A DNA stretch of 62,389 nt from Chrysomallon squamiferum (lineage: Eukaryota; Mollusca; Gastropoda; Neomphalida; Peltospiridae): NCBI GenBank assembly GCA_012295275.1, contig CM022666.1, positions 5,099,030 to 5,161,418 of the forward strand, in the 5' to 3' direction. Shown here piece after piece: positions 22,838 to 34,751 of this stretch. Below the pieces are notes generated by a model. The model saw nothing but the letters and a program-made list of their open reading frames with translations. It ran no database searches and was not told the origin of the DNA. Position 1 is the stretch's first letter, and each line of letters starts with the position of its first letter. A program made the translations under genes and the position numbers.

Positions 22838-23207
22838 GATTATTATTATTATTATTATTATTAAAAATTAATTTACATATCTTTGACCTACTAATCATAC
22901 ATAATAAATGTGTTACAGCTTCTATAAACATTTAAATACCTTTAATTAATTACTAATAATAATATGCACAGAAGTGTCCATAAACAAATAATTAATTACC
23001 TGTTTCCTTATAATCCACATACTCAGGGTACCCGTACAGGAGAAGCTTAGAGAACGAGATTGTCTTGGCCATCCGATGAGCAAACAACAAAATATCAACC
23101 ACAAACATCAAACAGAATATCACACAGAACGCTGTCACTGAATTTCCCTTCACTCCACTTTGACGTTTTCGCTGTTTCGCAGCATGGATTATCTCCCCTT
23201 GATTTGA
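21530..23207 (-). CDS. Family 2: two-helix membrane gene, best-preserved exon chain (partial)
   Basis: Three minus-strand exons splice in frame. 23000-23207 encodes a basic stretch (KQRKRQSGVKG), a helix (TAFCVIFCLMFVVDILLFAH), then FSKLLLYGYPEYVDYKE, ending in phase 1 before GTAATT. 22030-22130 encodes the acidic loop ADDEGDDDVCRDKTEKPKS and FENIRLRVKKLCIQ, ending in phase 0 before GTGAGC. 21530-21664 encodes VVQTLFIPN, a second helix (VVVTVVVCLLVYGSVQV) and SKQSFNRLGLHHGM, ending in phase 0 before GTAAGT. The next exon in order is the ectodomain exon, broken in this copy (20426-20453 and 18841-19035). The upstream acceptor at 23208-23210 is tentative and earlier exons were not found. I do not recognise the family. 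A multi-pass protein with a cytosolic charged loop is implied; a DC-STAMP-like layout is only one possibility, with no diagnostic motif seen. Confidence 0.5.
21760..22000. repeat. AACAATAGTTATAAATA array and (AAT)n
   Basis: Five or so copies of a ~28-bp unit with AACAATAGTTATAAATAACA, then (AAT)n at 21890-21945, then a TA tract. Lies in the family 2 intron between 21664 and 22030. Confidence 0.8.
22190..22990. repeat. Triplet-repeat-rich intron of family 2
   Basis: ACT, AAT, AGT and TTA triplet arrays (notably 22280-22317, 22345-22390 and 22790-22861) fill most of the intron between the first and second family 2 exons. No exon seen. Confidence 0.75.
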
Positions 23208-23229
23208 CTTGAAGAGAGGTGAGAACAAG

Positions 23230-23678
23230 TGATTGTGAAAGACAATATTTAGTTTTCAAAAGTTTTGTTATGACACAACTAAATTCCTGATATAACAAAT
23301 AGATTAGAGAAACAAATCTCTGTACACATACGAACATAATATTTCTGAGAATTAGATGTATTTGTGAATATAAAACAATTGATATCAAATAAAAATTTGT
23401 TTTATGTCTGTGTGCAAAACATTGATGAAGGTGTGCCAATAGTGATCCCAACCCCCACCGATTCATTTCATGATATGACGTGAAGAAAAGATCAGGCTTT
23501 AAATGTTGTTTTTGTCTTGTTTTTCTTCAAAAATTATTCTTAGCCTGACGAAACAGATCTGTCAAAGGATGAAAATAAAGTAAACAAAAAACAAAAAATT
23601 GGAAAAGAAATTATTTGATAGAATAAATTTATATATATATATATATTGAATTCATTTATATATATATATGTATGTATG

Positions 23679-23709
<31 letters not shown>

Positions 23710-24200
23710 ATATATACATATATATATATACATACATACATACACATGCATAGATATAATTATAAAATAAATACATCAACATAAATATATCAACATTGTT
23801 TATAACAAAAAACTAAAAAAAATGAATTAAATCGACGTAAATCTTTATTAGAAAAATACAAATATAATTATAAACTCATATTTGATTATTATTATTATAT
23901 CTGGCCCAATAATAAATAATGTTACCTCAGAGATAAAAGTTCTTTATTGAAAGCTGATGCAAAACCCTAAAAAAAAGCGACAATAAATTATTTTATAAAT
24001 AAAATAAACTGACAAAACAAAATCTATCATAACCGATTCAAATTTGTTGCAGAGACATCGAAAAACTTGTTGACCGTTGAAAAGACGTGATAAATAACAA
24101 CGGAGAATACATTATTGATTAAAAAACATCTTGTTATCAATTAAGCTTAAGTAACCCTTCTATGTAATGATTAAATTTAATTTAACCACAATGACTTATT
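23230..24200. other. AT-rich spacer with TATG/TATA repeats
   Basis: Contains TATATA/TATGTATG tracts at 23630-23745 and a short family R-like piece (AAAATTATTCTTAGCCTGAC at 23528). I could not extend the family 2 gene into it with credible exons. Confidence 0.5.
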
Positions 24201-24631
24201 CCTCAACTTAATATTTATTGTTATAAAAATAAATAAATAATCTTAAGAATCACACATACACACACTCCCACATTCACACACACATCTTAAACATATAGTG
24301 TTATGATTGCATTCGTTGTATTGCAAATGGCGTTCTTAACCTAGTTATTGCGTTGTTAGGAAACCGACTAGCATTTCGTTTAAAAAAAAAGTAAAGGTAT
24401 TAATTTATAGCAATAATAATGCATTAATAAGAATAACAACAGTCTGTAATTAATATTGTGAAACTGAATTTATAAAAGTATTAACAGTCTATTGTAATGC
24501 TCTAATATTGCATTGATAATAATAATAGCAGTCTATTGGTAATTCTGTAATATTGCATTAGCATTAATACGTTGTTATTTAAAATACTGGCAAGAATTCC
24601 ATTAGAGTATCAAAAATGTTTTAAATAATAA

Positions 24632-24689
<58 letters not shown>

Positions 24690-25060
24690 AAAATGATAAT
24701 AAGTAAAATAATAGTAATAACAAAACTAATTTGCAGTAATTAAAAACAATAGTATCACAGACATTTTATTTTATTTTATAATTCCATTGAATATATAAAA
24801 TCAGATCCACTCACAAGCAACAGCAACAACAACAACAACAACAATAATAATAATAATAATAATAATAATCATAATAATATTAATAATAATAATCATCATT
24901 ATAATCATTATAATCATAATCATAATGAAAACTGTAAAGGAAGATAAAATTTTGCCTTATATAAACATTTCATGGTAAAGTTAGAATAAAAAAGTAGTTT
25001 TATGTAGTCGTGTCACAGCTCAAACAAATTATATATTAACAGTTATAATTCTGGTCTCTT
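24200..25060. repeat. 3' flank of TNF B
   Basis: Diverged relative of the 3' flank of A, C and D: it has GCAAATGGCGTTCTTAACCT (24325) and AATACTGGCAAGAATTCCAT, a (GT)n at 24639-24688 and (AAC)/(AAT) tracts at 24820-24890. No gene seen. Confidence 0.55.
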
Positions 25061-25068
25061 GGACCAAT

Positions 25069-25969
25069 TCAGAGCATATACAGCCCAAAGTAGGTGGTCT
25101 CAGGATCTCTCAAAATTCTGTTCACAAGTGATGTTCTCACCATCACAGTGTCATTGGCTTTCAGGTAATAAACAGCTCCAATGTAGGAAGGAACAAAACC
25201 TTCCTTGTCTCCTCGTACTTTGCATGTTGTTTGAGAATTTGTGTAGAGAACTTCATAATTTGGATATTTTTCAATTGAGTGATACGGCCTATAGTATTCA
25301 AGCTGTTTCATTTGCTTGGCATGGAATAAAATGTTGCTGTATATGAAGTAGTAAGCAGCTTCTTTGACTTGAATCCCGTCAGCGACAACAGCTGCAGCTC
25401 CTTTCACAAACGATCTTTTACCAGACGACGTCCATTTGATGAGAGGCTTCGGTGTGTCTGAAACGTTTGCAAGAATAAACGATTTTTAAATAACATTTCT
25501 ATTTTAAATTGTCAATAGTTCTAGTTAGTATTACTAATATAGTTGTATAGCTACTACAAACTCCTGCTATTAACTACTTTACTAACACGACTGGTGTTTT
25601 TGCTATTAACACTGCTAATACTATTGTTATCACAATTTTTACAATTATTTCCTAACCACTATTAATAACTAGGTAATTACTTGTACAACTATTAACAGAC
25701 AGAACTTTTAAGTAACTACTACTATTTTGTCTACTATTTTGTCTTTCAACTGAGTATCACTACTCTTCTATTACTACTACTACTGCTGCTACTGCTACTA
25801 CTACTACTACTATTACTACTACTGCTGCTACCACTACTACTACTATTTGTATTCTTACCTTTGTCGTATTTTGCATTCACTTCCATTTGTAGATGAGCCG
25901 ATGTCTTCGCATTGTTTTTATTATTCAGACGATCAGCAGCCTCTCTGATCTGCTGAAGATTTTGTTCTG

Positions 25970-26012
<43 letters not shown>

Positions 26013-26918
26013 TGTATATATGCACCTATATATAAACACACACACACAGTCACACAGATAGACACACATACCTGTAAACACATCTAGACTCGTACACACG
26101 TATATACAAATACATAATTTTATAAACACTTTTGTGCATATTTAAATGTGTGGTTTGTGTTTGTCTGAGTGTCTTTTTGTGGGTTTGCTTGTCTGTGTTT
26201 GTGTATCTTAGTCTTTATGTGTGTGTATGTTTATGTTTCTGCTTGTATGTGTGTCTGTGTTTATGCGACTTTGTTTTTGCGTATGTCTGTGAATGTGTAT
26301 GTGTATGTGTAAACTTACCACATTTCTCAGCTTTTGTATGACTTTCACTCAGTTTCTAAAACGAATGTCAACAACCACTTTGAAATTCGTCCATTATAAT
26401 TTGTTTTATATTTAAAAATATTCATCAGCATTATTAATTTCTCATTTTCATAATTGAAATATTATTAAACATATATCGATCTTTTTTATTTTTGTTGTTT
26501 CACTTTTCTTCCTTTTTTTTTGAATTTCATTTATAATCCACTTAAGTTTTTAATATTTTTATATAGAATTTACCTATTTCTTAATTTCATACCTTTCTTT
26601 TTTAATCTTCTATTTAATGTATTTATGGATCTTTTTAGAAGTTAAAACAGAATTTACCTTTTTCATAATTTCACTGATCACTTTTTCTCCATCCCTGTAA
26701 CAGCAATACGTGGTATTGTTCCTGGTTCTGTTCGTAGATTTGTCATCACAACAGTTTTCTCCTGGTTTGCACGAGATTTTCACACACAGTTCCTTGTCAA
26801 ACATCAAGTTGGTTTCTCTGTTCAGAAATTCTTTTAAAGTTTCAGATACTATGAAACTGATGAGTAAGAAGTTCAGCACCATAAGAGAAATGGCAATGAC
26901 TGGAAGAAGTGACTTCAT
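25069..26918 (-). CDS. TNF-superfamily ligand gene B, intact (264 aa)
   Basis: Coding exons 26658-26918, 26319-26355, 25859-25966 and 25069-25457, all with GT-AG borders and phases 0, 1, 1. The product has a 6-residue N-tail (MKSLLP), a hydrophobic helix (about residues 7-24), six Cys in the membrane-proximal module (45, 50, 56, 57, 72, 73), an N-R-T glycosylation site, a stalk with heptad-like LNNKNN region, and a TNF homology domain (136-264) with YYFIYSNILFH, SYIGAVYYLKANDT and TYFGLYML. TNF ligands form trimers that engage TNF receptors. Unlike A, C and D, the first TNF-domain Cys (194) is Tyr (RPYHS), leaving Cys214 unpaired within the domain, and residue 99 in the stalk is Cys where the others have Ser. 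With so short an N-tail the helix could be a cleaved signal peptide rather than a type II anchor. An AG at 26936-26938 precedes the start exon. Confidence 0.85.
25770..25845. repeat. ACT/GCT triplet tract in TNF B intron 3
   Basis: CTACTACTGCTGCTACTG-type repeat directly after the exon 3 donor. The same intron in A and C has ACT-rich sequence. Confidence 0.85.
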
Positions 26919-27192
26919 TTTCCTTTAGATGCAGTCTGTGTCAACCATAATAAAAATGTTATTAGTAATCAATAATACCAAGATAAAGGCACAAACAAAA
27001 TACACGGACATAATTAACATTATTTCAGAAAATAAAAGTTAAATAATAAATAAAACCAAGAAAAAGACTCACACACATACACACACGCACACACACGCAC
27101 ATACATACACACACAAACGCGAGCACACAGATACCACCACAGAATATTCTTTCGAAAAATTAAAAGAAGACTAAATGAAAACAATGACTTAC

Positions 27193-27260
27193 GCAGATGC
27201 CTTCTGTTGTGGTACTACGCTGTACATTGCTTTTATACTGTACAAATAGACACTGATATG
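27193..27260 (-). promoter_or_regulatory. TNF B promoter and short non-coding first exon
   Basis: Minus strand: CAGTATAAAAGCAATG (TATA core at 27231-27237) lies about 38 nt before a strong donor, GCATCTGC|GTAAGT at 27193, which could splice to the AG at 26936. The exon would be only about 10-15 nt if transcription starts 30 nt after TATA. The sequence is unrelated to the promoters of A, C and D and continues upstream into repeat family R (GACACTGATATGCGCAGTTC). Confidence 0.4.
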
Positions 27261-28290
27261 CGCAGTTCGCATTAAAATGGGTGTGTACCGAAAAAATGTC
27301 AATGTTTGCTTTGAGGAGTATCTACAAGGTCATTATATGTAAAAACACATACATAGTATTCAATAATCGAGTAACTGTTTCACGTAGTGAATGAGATATC
27401 ATGTAGACATATCACGTAGACATTTCAAACCCAGCGAGGAAATTTACCAAGAGGACATTCACATTTGTAGGCGTGAATTTTCCACCGGCTTCTTCGCTTA
27501 GCAAAGAGCTGTTTATAAACACTGCTCGGGTAGACCTACTATTAAAGATAAAGAATGCACTTATGATTTTTTTTTAAATGTTTATTGAGCTATCTTTGTC
27601 ACTGTCGGTTTTTTTTTACAGTCAAGCAGTGAAGGATGACTTCACAACTTAATCATGATAGATGTTTGTGGATGTGCACGTTTGTAAGTGTATCTATATC
27701 AGTATGTGATATGAACATGGCTATAGAACAGCAATATTTAGCATAAAGTATACAAATATACTATAAAGTCTACAAAGTATCAAATAATCCTTTATAAAAT
27801 AAAAAATAAATCATGTCACTAACTGATGTAGAAGTGAAAAGTGAGTAGAGAAATGGTTTCATTAATTTTACTTGATATTAAAAAAAATAATAAGAAAAAA
27901 AGAAAAGAAAGCAGGAAAATGAAAATTCAGAACAAGACATTTGTATTTCTTTCAACGTAAACTTCCAAGTAATAAAAATAATGAACAAGTGACCAGAGGT
28001 ATCACTGCAGTCTTTATTTAACAATAATAACAACAGCAAACAATACAAAATCTGATGATTATGATGATGATGATGATAAATTTAATAGTAAGAGTACCAG
28101 CAATAGTAACACTAATATAAATACTAGTAAGAATACTACTAATAATGATGATTATATAGTAATAATACTAGCAGTAGTAATAATGATGAAGATCATAGTG
28201 ATAATAAAGTCAATGATAATAAAATTAATAATGATGATGATGATGATAGAAAATCCACTGTACAGATTTACTGAACACAGACCATCAATA
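27240..28290 (+). repeat. Dispersed repeat family R, copy 6 with triplet tail
   Basis: GATATGCGCAGTTCGC block, CTGTTTATAAACACTGCTCG (27508), TATCTATATCAGTATGTGAT, a TAAATCATGTCACTAACTGA block, then GCAGTCTTTATTTAACAATA and a GAT/AAT/AGT-rich tail (28055-28250). Confidence 0.55.
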
Positions 28291-28291
28291 T

Positions 28292-28434
<143 letters not shown>

Positions 28435-29107
28435 ATCTTCAATACTGACCATCAAAAAGGGATGCTAGGAAGCAAGGCTGCTTTGGTCTGGAGATTTAAA
28501 GGAAAAAGAAAGTTAATGTAATAACTGGTGTCCAAGTGTTCAGTTGACAGGCTGGTCTAAATTCCTCGCCGACCCCTGAACTACAGCGTCACTTCTATTC
28601 TTGTTTTCGACAAGTCATACAAACCTTTATATAATAGTACTATCACATACCTGGAATTCTAGTCAAGGTCAAGGTCTGTGTACGAACAATGAGGGAACTA
28701 TTATCTGATGTAAATTTAGCTTTCGTGAATCCATGCGCAGTCGTATTAACAAGAGTTGAACACGCGAAATAGGGTGTTATGTTTGTGGTATTGTGGTCTA
28801 GAATAGACACTGACATGGACACTTTAGTCGATGACGTGATAAATTGGAAGTGTACAGATAAAGAATGTGAATATGTAAGCTTATTCAACTTACTGGGTAA
28901 AATAAAATTAAGTTAGGTAAACGTGAATTGTCGAACATCAACATACGTACATACTGTTATGTATATTTTGTTAATATTCGCACTTGACTGTTGCATGACC
29001 AAATACAAAGCAGAATTCAGATGGAAAACAAAAAAACATTAAAAAAAAACCCAACCCAAACAAACAAACAAAAACAACAACAACGAACGAACAAAAAACA
29101 ATGCAAG

Positions 29108-29147
<40 letters not shown>

Positions 29148-29815
29148 TCTGATCTATTTTAAGAAGTTGGGTTTTGTTCATTTTGCCCTGATAGAAACCG
29201 ACTATTAAACAGGTATTTTTTTATTTTGTATTTAATTACGTTTCAATACTCTAGTCCTAAATAAACGATCGAAAATTTAATCCAGAATATCTAGAGTATC
29301 TAATTTCAAATGTCCTAATACACTCCAGCTATGCACTACAGTATATATCTACACAAGATCCACGGAGGCGCACTGTCGTGAAAAATGAATTATTCCCTGA
29401 CAGAAAAATACTGTTTATTTGTATCCATTTATTTTTAAAATTGTATAGTGGATCATCGTGTTTACCTGGACTAGATTTAACAGTTGTCTGGTATTTTAAG
29501 CGGGTGGTGAAATGAGATATCGCTGCAAAACCACACGTTACGTGTACATTCAAAGCCAGCGAGGTCATTGTAGCTTTGACTCAGAGTGAACACGTGGGCC
29601 GTGCATTTTGTTTCAGCTGAGTCACTTAGCAAACAGCTATTTATAAACACTGCTCAGACAGAAACTATTGTTAAAGATAACGAATGTACTGGTGATTTTA
29701 AAAGTTTTCCCGTCAGCTACCATTGTTACTGTCCGTTTTTGTTTTTTTAAACAGCAAATTAGACAGTAAAGGACGACTGCTTAACTATTAAAACGTAAAC
29801 ATGATAACCACATAA
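28435..29815 (+). repeat. Dispersed repeat family R, copy 7
   Basis: AGGGATGCTAGGAAGCAAGG, the ATAATAGTACTATCACATAC block, CACTGACATGGACACTTTAG, CA tract at 29110-29146, CTATTTATAAACACTGCTCA (29637) and ACTATTAAAACGTAAACATG. It ends abruptly at a TNF exon 1 fragment. Confidence 0.6.
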
Positions 29816-29879
29816 ATCTTTTTTCATTTAGTGTATTTATGTTGTTGTTGTTTTTTGTTTTGTGTTTTTAGAATTTAAT

Positions 29880-30110
29880 ACAGAATTTACATTTTTCATA
29901 ATTTCACTGATCACTTTTTCTCCATCACTGTAACAGCAGTACATGACATATTTCATGGTTCTGTTCGTAGATTTGTCATCACTGCAGTTTTGTCCTGGTT
30001 TGTACCAGACTTTCACACACAATTCATGCTCAAACAGCAAGTTCTTTTCTCTATTCAGAAATTCGTTTAAAGTTTCAGATACAGTGAAACTGATGAGTAT
30101 GAAGCTTTGA
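29880..30110 (-). pseudogene. TNF-like ligand exon 1, 5'-truncated
   Basis: The minus strand encodes ILISFTVSETLNEFLNR then the membrane-proximal module to SEIMKN before a GTAAAT donor (about 29890). Two conserved Cys are replaced (SC to WY, NCC to NCS). The first 19 or so codons are missing; at about 30105 the exon is replaced by the mobile-element fragment at 30105-30300. Clearly non-functional. Confidence 0.75.
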
Positions 30111-30345
30111 CATGCGCAAATGCTGCTCTTGGCAGAACAGAAATCGGCAACAGAATATGCTGATTCCGTCTCTCATTTTGTTGGGCTGTGAAATTTTGTC
30201 ATTGTTGGACTTTTGGAAAATAAACTATACTATAATACTCTGTTTCATCGTTTGTTATCCTTGACTGCTTCAGTAATATATATCAATAGGTGTGGGCACA
30301 ATGAGGTTATCCAGTACAGTAGTAGTACTCAGTCAAAAGAGGTGA
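30105..30345 (-). mobile_element. Partial copy of the 550-bp TIR element plus flank
   Basis: Reverse complement of the left part of the element at 38711-39260 (shared CAACAGCAAATGCTGCTCTT-like and GATGAAACAGGGTATTATAG-like segments), with about 45 bp of the same flanking intron (AATCACCTCTTTTGACTGAG). The shared flank shows that it was copied here with TNF intron 3 sequence after the insertion, and did not insert independently. Confidence 0.6.
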
Positions 30346-30822
30346 TTTGGTAATAACCGATATATAATAGTACTATCACGTGACTGGAATTCTAGTCAAG
30401 GTCAAGGTCTGTGTACCAAGAACGAGTAAATTATTATCTGATGTAAATTTAGCTTTCATGGTCAGTCGTATTAACAAGAGTTAAGCACGGGAAATAGGGT
30501 GCTATGTGGTCTAGAGCAGACACTGACATGCGCAGTTTAGTCAATGACGTGGCAAAGTGGAAGTGTACAGATAAGAAATGTTAATATGTAAAGTTATTCA
30601 ACTTACTGGGTAAAAAACAAATTAAGTTATGTAAACGTGAATTGTGGTACATCTACAAAGTCATTTTATACACACGTGTATACTATTATGTATATTTAGT
30701 TAATATTCGCACTTAACTGTTGTATGACCTTATTCAGAGCAGAGTTCAGATGGAAAAAAAAACAACAACAAACAAACACAAAAACAAAATAAAATAACAA
30801 ACAAAAAAACAATACAAGCAAG

Positions 30823-30857
<35 letters not shown>

Positions 30858-31925
30858 TCTATTTTAAGAATATTGCTTTGTTCAGTTTCCCGTGTGTTGT
30901 TTCTGTGATAGAAATTAGACTACGTCAAGTGCATGTGATGTACGTGCACGAACAGAAACAAAAAAAGGAAAACCGTAACAGCTGACTATAAAGTAGTCCC
31001 TCTTCAACAGTCTAAACCTAAACAAATTATAAAAAATTTAATGTAGAACATCAACATTATCTAATTTCAAATGTCCTAATACACTCCAGCTATGCACTAC
31101 AGTATATATCTAGACTTGCTCCACGGAGGCGCACAGTTATAAAAATTGGATTATTCCCTGACAAAAAAACCTGTTTGTATTAATTTATTTTTAAAATGTG
31201 TCAGTTGTTCAACATGCTAATATGGACTAGAGATAACAGTGATCGCGTGATTCAAGCAGACTGTAAAATAAGATATCGGTGCAATCAAACCTTAGGTACA
31301 CATTTCCCAGCCTGAAATCAGTGAATGTCTTGAACACGTGGGCCGGGTATTTTGTATCACCCGCGCCGCTAAGAAAATAAACATTTATAAACACTGCTCG
31401 GGTAGAATTACTTTTATAGATCATTTACTGTGGATTTTAAAAAGTTTTCCAGTCAGCTACCATTGTTATTATTGTCTTTTCTTTTTTCTTTTTTAGACAG
31501 CAAATCAAACAGTGAAGGACGACAGCATAACTATTAAAACTTAATCATGATACATGTGTGTGTGTGTGGATGTGCACGTATGTAGGCGTATCTATATAAG
31601 TATATGATATGTACATGGTTATATAACAGCAATATTTAACATACTGTCTATAAAATATACAAATTATGCACACATATCAGAATTTAATTTCGTTAGATTT
31701 AAATTAATTTCTGTTCATGTATCTTTCATTGTCTGATCCTCGCTGGTTTTAAAAATTATTCTTAGCCAGATAAAACCAGATATGTTAAAAGATGAAAAAG
31801 GTGTGTGAAAAAAATGAATTAATTTCATGGGGTTAGTTTAATTCAAATATAATGTGAGTATGTGTGTGTCTGTGTGTGTGTGTGTGTGTGTGTATCTGTG
31901 TTTGTGTGTGTGTGTGTGTGTGATT
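30346..31925 (+). repeat. Dispersed repeat family R, copy 8 (near full-length)
   Basis: ATAATAGTACTATCACGTGA, GACATGCGCAGTTTAGTCAA, CA tract (30825-30853), a TGCACTACAGTATATATCTA block, AACATTTATAAACACTGCTC, ACTATTAAAACTTAATCATG and a (GT)n ending at 31921. Like copy 4, it immediately precedes a truncated family 2 ectodomain exon. Confidence 0.6.
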
Positions 31926-32055
31926 AATTTAACAAACCAACAATTTAACTTATAATGATAACACTAAAGTAACTATAATGATCAGAAACCAAATAAATAA
32001 ATGAATTAATGAATAAATTAACACAAACAACAGCAACAACAACAACATTAACAAC

Positions 32056-32056
<1 letters not shown>

Positions 32057-32114
<58 letters not shown>
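32057..32114. repeat. (AAT)n microsatellite
   Basis: Nineteen AAT units, at the same position relative to the truncated family 2 exon as the tracts at 1740-1765 and 9247-9290. Confidence 0.95.
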
Positions 32115-32115
<1 letters not shown>

Positions 32116-32149
32116 CAACTTATTTAAAACTGAGCAGAATAATCTGAAT

Positions 32150-32334
32150 GTCTCGTTGTGTACAAACTGCAGAGTTGTCAGCTGCTGCTGGTGTAGTTGC
32201 AGTGCACGTTCATGACGTTCTAAATATGCTGGCATCCAGCTCTGGTACAAAGGAAGTTCCACTGTGTTTATTTGTTCTGCATGAGAAACAAGTCGACTGT
32301 TGATCATTTCAGCTTGGAGGTCTATGAATCCGAT
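32150..32334 (-). pseudogene. Family 2 ectodomain exon, truncated copy
   Basis: AG at 32335-32337, then IGFIDLQAEMINSRLVSHAE to HNET. It breaks at the same point as 1811 and 9329 and continues as FRLFCSVLN into (AAT)n. One change (WMPAYL for WMAAYL). Confidence 0.65.
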
Positions 32335-32832
32335 CTGAAATATAAAAACTTATATATTCAGATACATTGTATATTCTACACCACAGGAGTTCAGTTTTAT
32401 AATATCATACACTGAATATGTGGTATTTGCTATACTGAATATTTAATATTACATCCTTTGATTTGTAAATTACAGGATACATACTGTATTGTAACTATCT
32501 TTAAGGTTACCGTACTGGAATAATACTGTATCACTTGGTATATAAATTACATGATATGTACTGTACTCTATTAATCTTTAATACTATATCCCTCGATATA
32601 TAATTTACATAATATGTACTGTACCCTATTATATAATCTGTAATATTGTATATTAGGATGTATAAATTACATGGTATGTACTGTACTGGAATAATACCGT
32701 ATTCCTGCATGTTCAAATTACGTCATTCTGCAACTTTTGTCCTTTTTCCAGTTACATCTAAGAAAGAAATATATCAATTTATTTTTAAAATTATTTAAAA
32801 ATAAACAAATAAACTCACAGATACCACTTGCT

Positions 32833-32959
32833 AAATCGTAATGGAGACCCAGTCTGTTTAAACTTTGCTAGGTAAGCACGACTTCTAACACATGTATTCT
32901 GCCATGAACAAGGAGACTACTGTGACAGCTGCATTTGGGATAAAAAGGTTTTGGAATAC
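32833..32959 (-). pseudogene. Family 2 second-membrane exon, decayed
   Basis: AG at 32960-32962, then VFQNLFIPNAAVTVV. A deletion in the helix shifts the frame to a TAG, and the donor GTAAGT is mutated to GCAAGT. The third codon here is CAA (Gln), as in the intact copy, unlike the TAA of the 10.3 and 11.4 kb copies. Confidence 0.6.
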
Positions 32960-33299
32960 CTGAATGAAAAATATTAACTGCCAAAAAATATCATCATCAA
33001 CAACAATTATAATAACAATAGTTATCAGTAACAACAGCAATAACAATAACAGTAAAAATAATTCTAATAATAATATTACTTTAACAACAACCAGCATTTT
33101 TTGAGATAAAGGTCCTTGAGTATTAAAGAGTTATCTTCCTTAGTATATATATATGCACAACAAGTTCACACTAATACTCATGTATTAATAGACACGAATA
33201 TATAAACATGGATACACATATCAGACAGAAATATATATATATATATACCCTCACACACATACATATATACAAACGTACATAAATAATAATAATATTATT

Positions 33300-33317
33300 A
33301 TTATTATAATAATAATG

Positions 33318-33386
<69 letters not shown>

Positions 33387-33410
33387 GTAATAAGTATAAT
33401 AATAATAATA
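33300..33410. repeat. (AAT)n microsatellite
   Basis: About 90 bp of AAT with ATT-type units at its left edge. It cuts into the family 2 exon fragment at 33415-33472. Confidence 0.95.
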
Positions 33411-33414
33411 AGCA

Positions 33415-33472
33415 AAAGGAGACACACAACTACAGTGACAACAGCATTTGGGATACAAAGTGTTTAGACTAC
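33415..33472 (-). pseudogene. Family 2 second-membrane exon, 5' scrap
   Basis: AG at 33473-33475, then V-V-stop-T-L-C-I-P-N and half of the helix, cut by the AAT tract. The TAA third codon is shared with the copies at 10270 and 11313. Confidence 0.6.
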
Positions 33473-34047
33473 CTGGATGAAAAATAAAATTAAAACAAAA
33501 TATTAACTGCCAAAAAATGTCATAAACAACAATAATTACAATAACAACAACAATAGCCGTAAAATCCTTAAAAATATAAATAATAATGATGACATTGATA
33601 TTACAATAACAACAACAACAACGATCATTATTTGAGAAAATGGTCCTTAAGTACGAAAGAGTTATCTTCCTTAATATTCTCTGTCTAGACTTCTGCACTG
33701 ATATACACTAATATACATATATAAACACATACAAAAATACACGGAATACAGACGTCTGTTGTAATACATCAATAAAAACGAGTATTCGCTACGATTAACC
33801 TACCTACTACATAAGTTATCTATCAAACACAAATATGTAAACACACAGAGACAGGCATACACATACCTACCATTACATACAAAACACACATGTATAGACA
33901 CATACCACACACACAAACATGTAAACACACAGACACACAAACACCATGTGCATATGCATGTACACTCACACATGCATAGACATACTCACAAACATACATT
34001 CAGACATTGCAAACCAATAACCAAAATTTCAACATACACATCTAAAT

Positions 34048-34072
34048 GCATCATCGTCACCTTCATCATCAG
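34048..34072 (-). pseudogene. Family 2 acidic-loop exon, 5' scrap
   Basis: The minus strand has the acceptor CTTGACAG (34073-34080) and ADDEGDDDA, then diverges into CA/ACA repeat. Only about 25 nt of the 101-nt exon remain, but they lie upstream of the second-membrane exons in correct order. Confidence 0.5.
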
Positions 34073-34150
34073 CTGTCAAGATGATTCACTGTTTGTATTG
34101 CAGAAATACTGGTTCTTTAACAGTGTATGCAAATACATCTCAACATTTCA

Positions 34151-34152
<2 letters not shown>

Positions 34153-34224
<72 letters not shown>
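34153..34224. repeat. (CT)n microsatellite
   Basis: Seventy-two bp of pure CT. Confidence 0.95.
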
Positions 34225-34227
<3 letters not shown>

Positions 34228-34589
34228 AAACTTACAAAAGTCGAGAATATCTGAAAACTATTTAACACAATGTTAAAACAAAGCTTAGTTTTCAACAGGA
34301 TAACGTAGAGAGTATTTCATAGAGATTCTACTAATTGTAACAGAACTGATTATAATTATAAATACTCTACAGCTGATTTAGTCCACTATAAATAAATAGG
34401 TAAAAGGCGAAGGAAGGTATTCACTGTTCGATGTGTGTGTGCGTGTGTGTGTGCGTGTGTGTGTGCGTGCCTCTGTGTGAGATGAAGAGTCACAGTACGA
34501 GAAAGATACGAAAAGTTTTCAATCTAGAAAACATACACAGCAAATCTAAAGTTTTTAATATCATATCTTTATTTAATAAATTTTATTCA

Positions 34590-34631
34590 ATATTATTATT
34601 AATATTACTGTTATTATTATTATTATTATTA

Positions 34632-34690
<59 letters not shown>
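34590..34690. repeat. (TTA)n microsatellite
   Basis: ATT triplets with few interruptions, on the 5' side of the candidate exon at 34752. Confidence 0.9.
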
Positions 34691-34751
34691 TTGTTATTAT
34701 TATTCCTTTACTTATCTATTTATATATATTATTTGTTGTTGTTTATTTCAG

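Noticed and set aside
23095-23466. Alternative minus-strand frame MNRWGLGSLLAHLHQCFAHR
   Set aside because: Overlaps the family 2 first exon in another frame, with no splice support or copy elsewhere.
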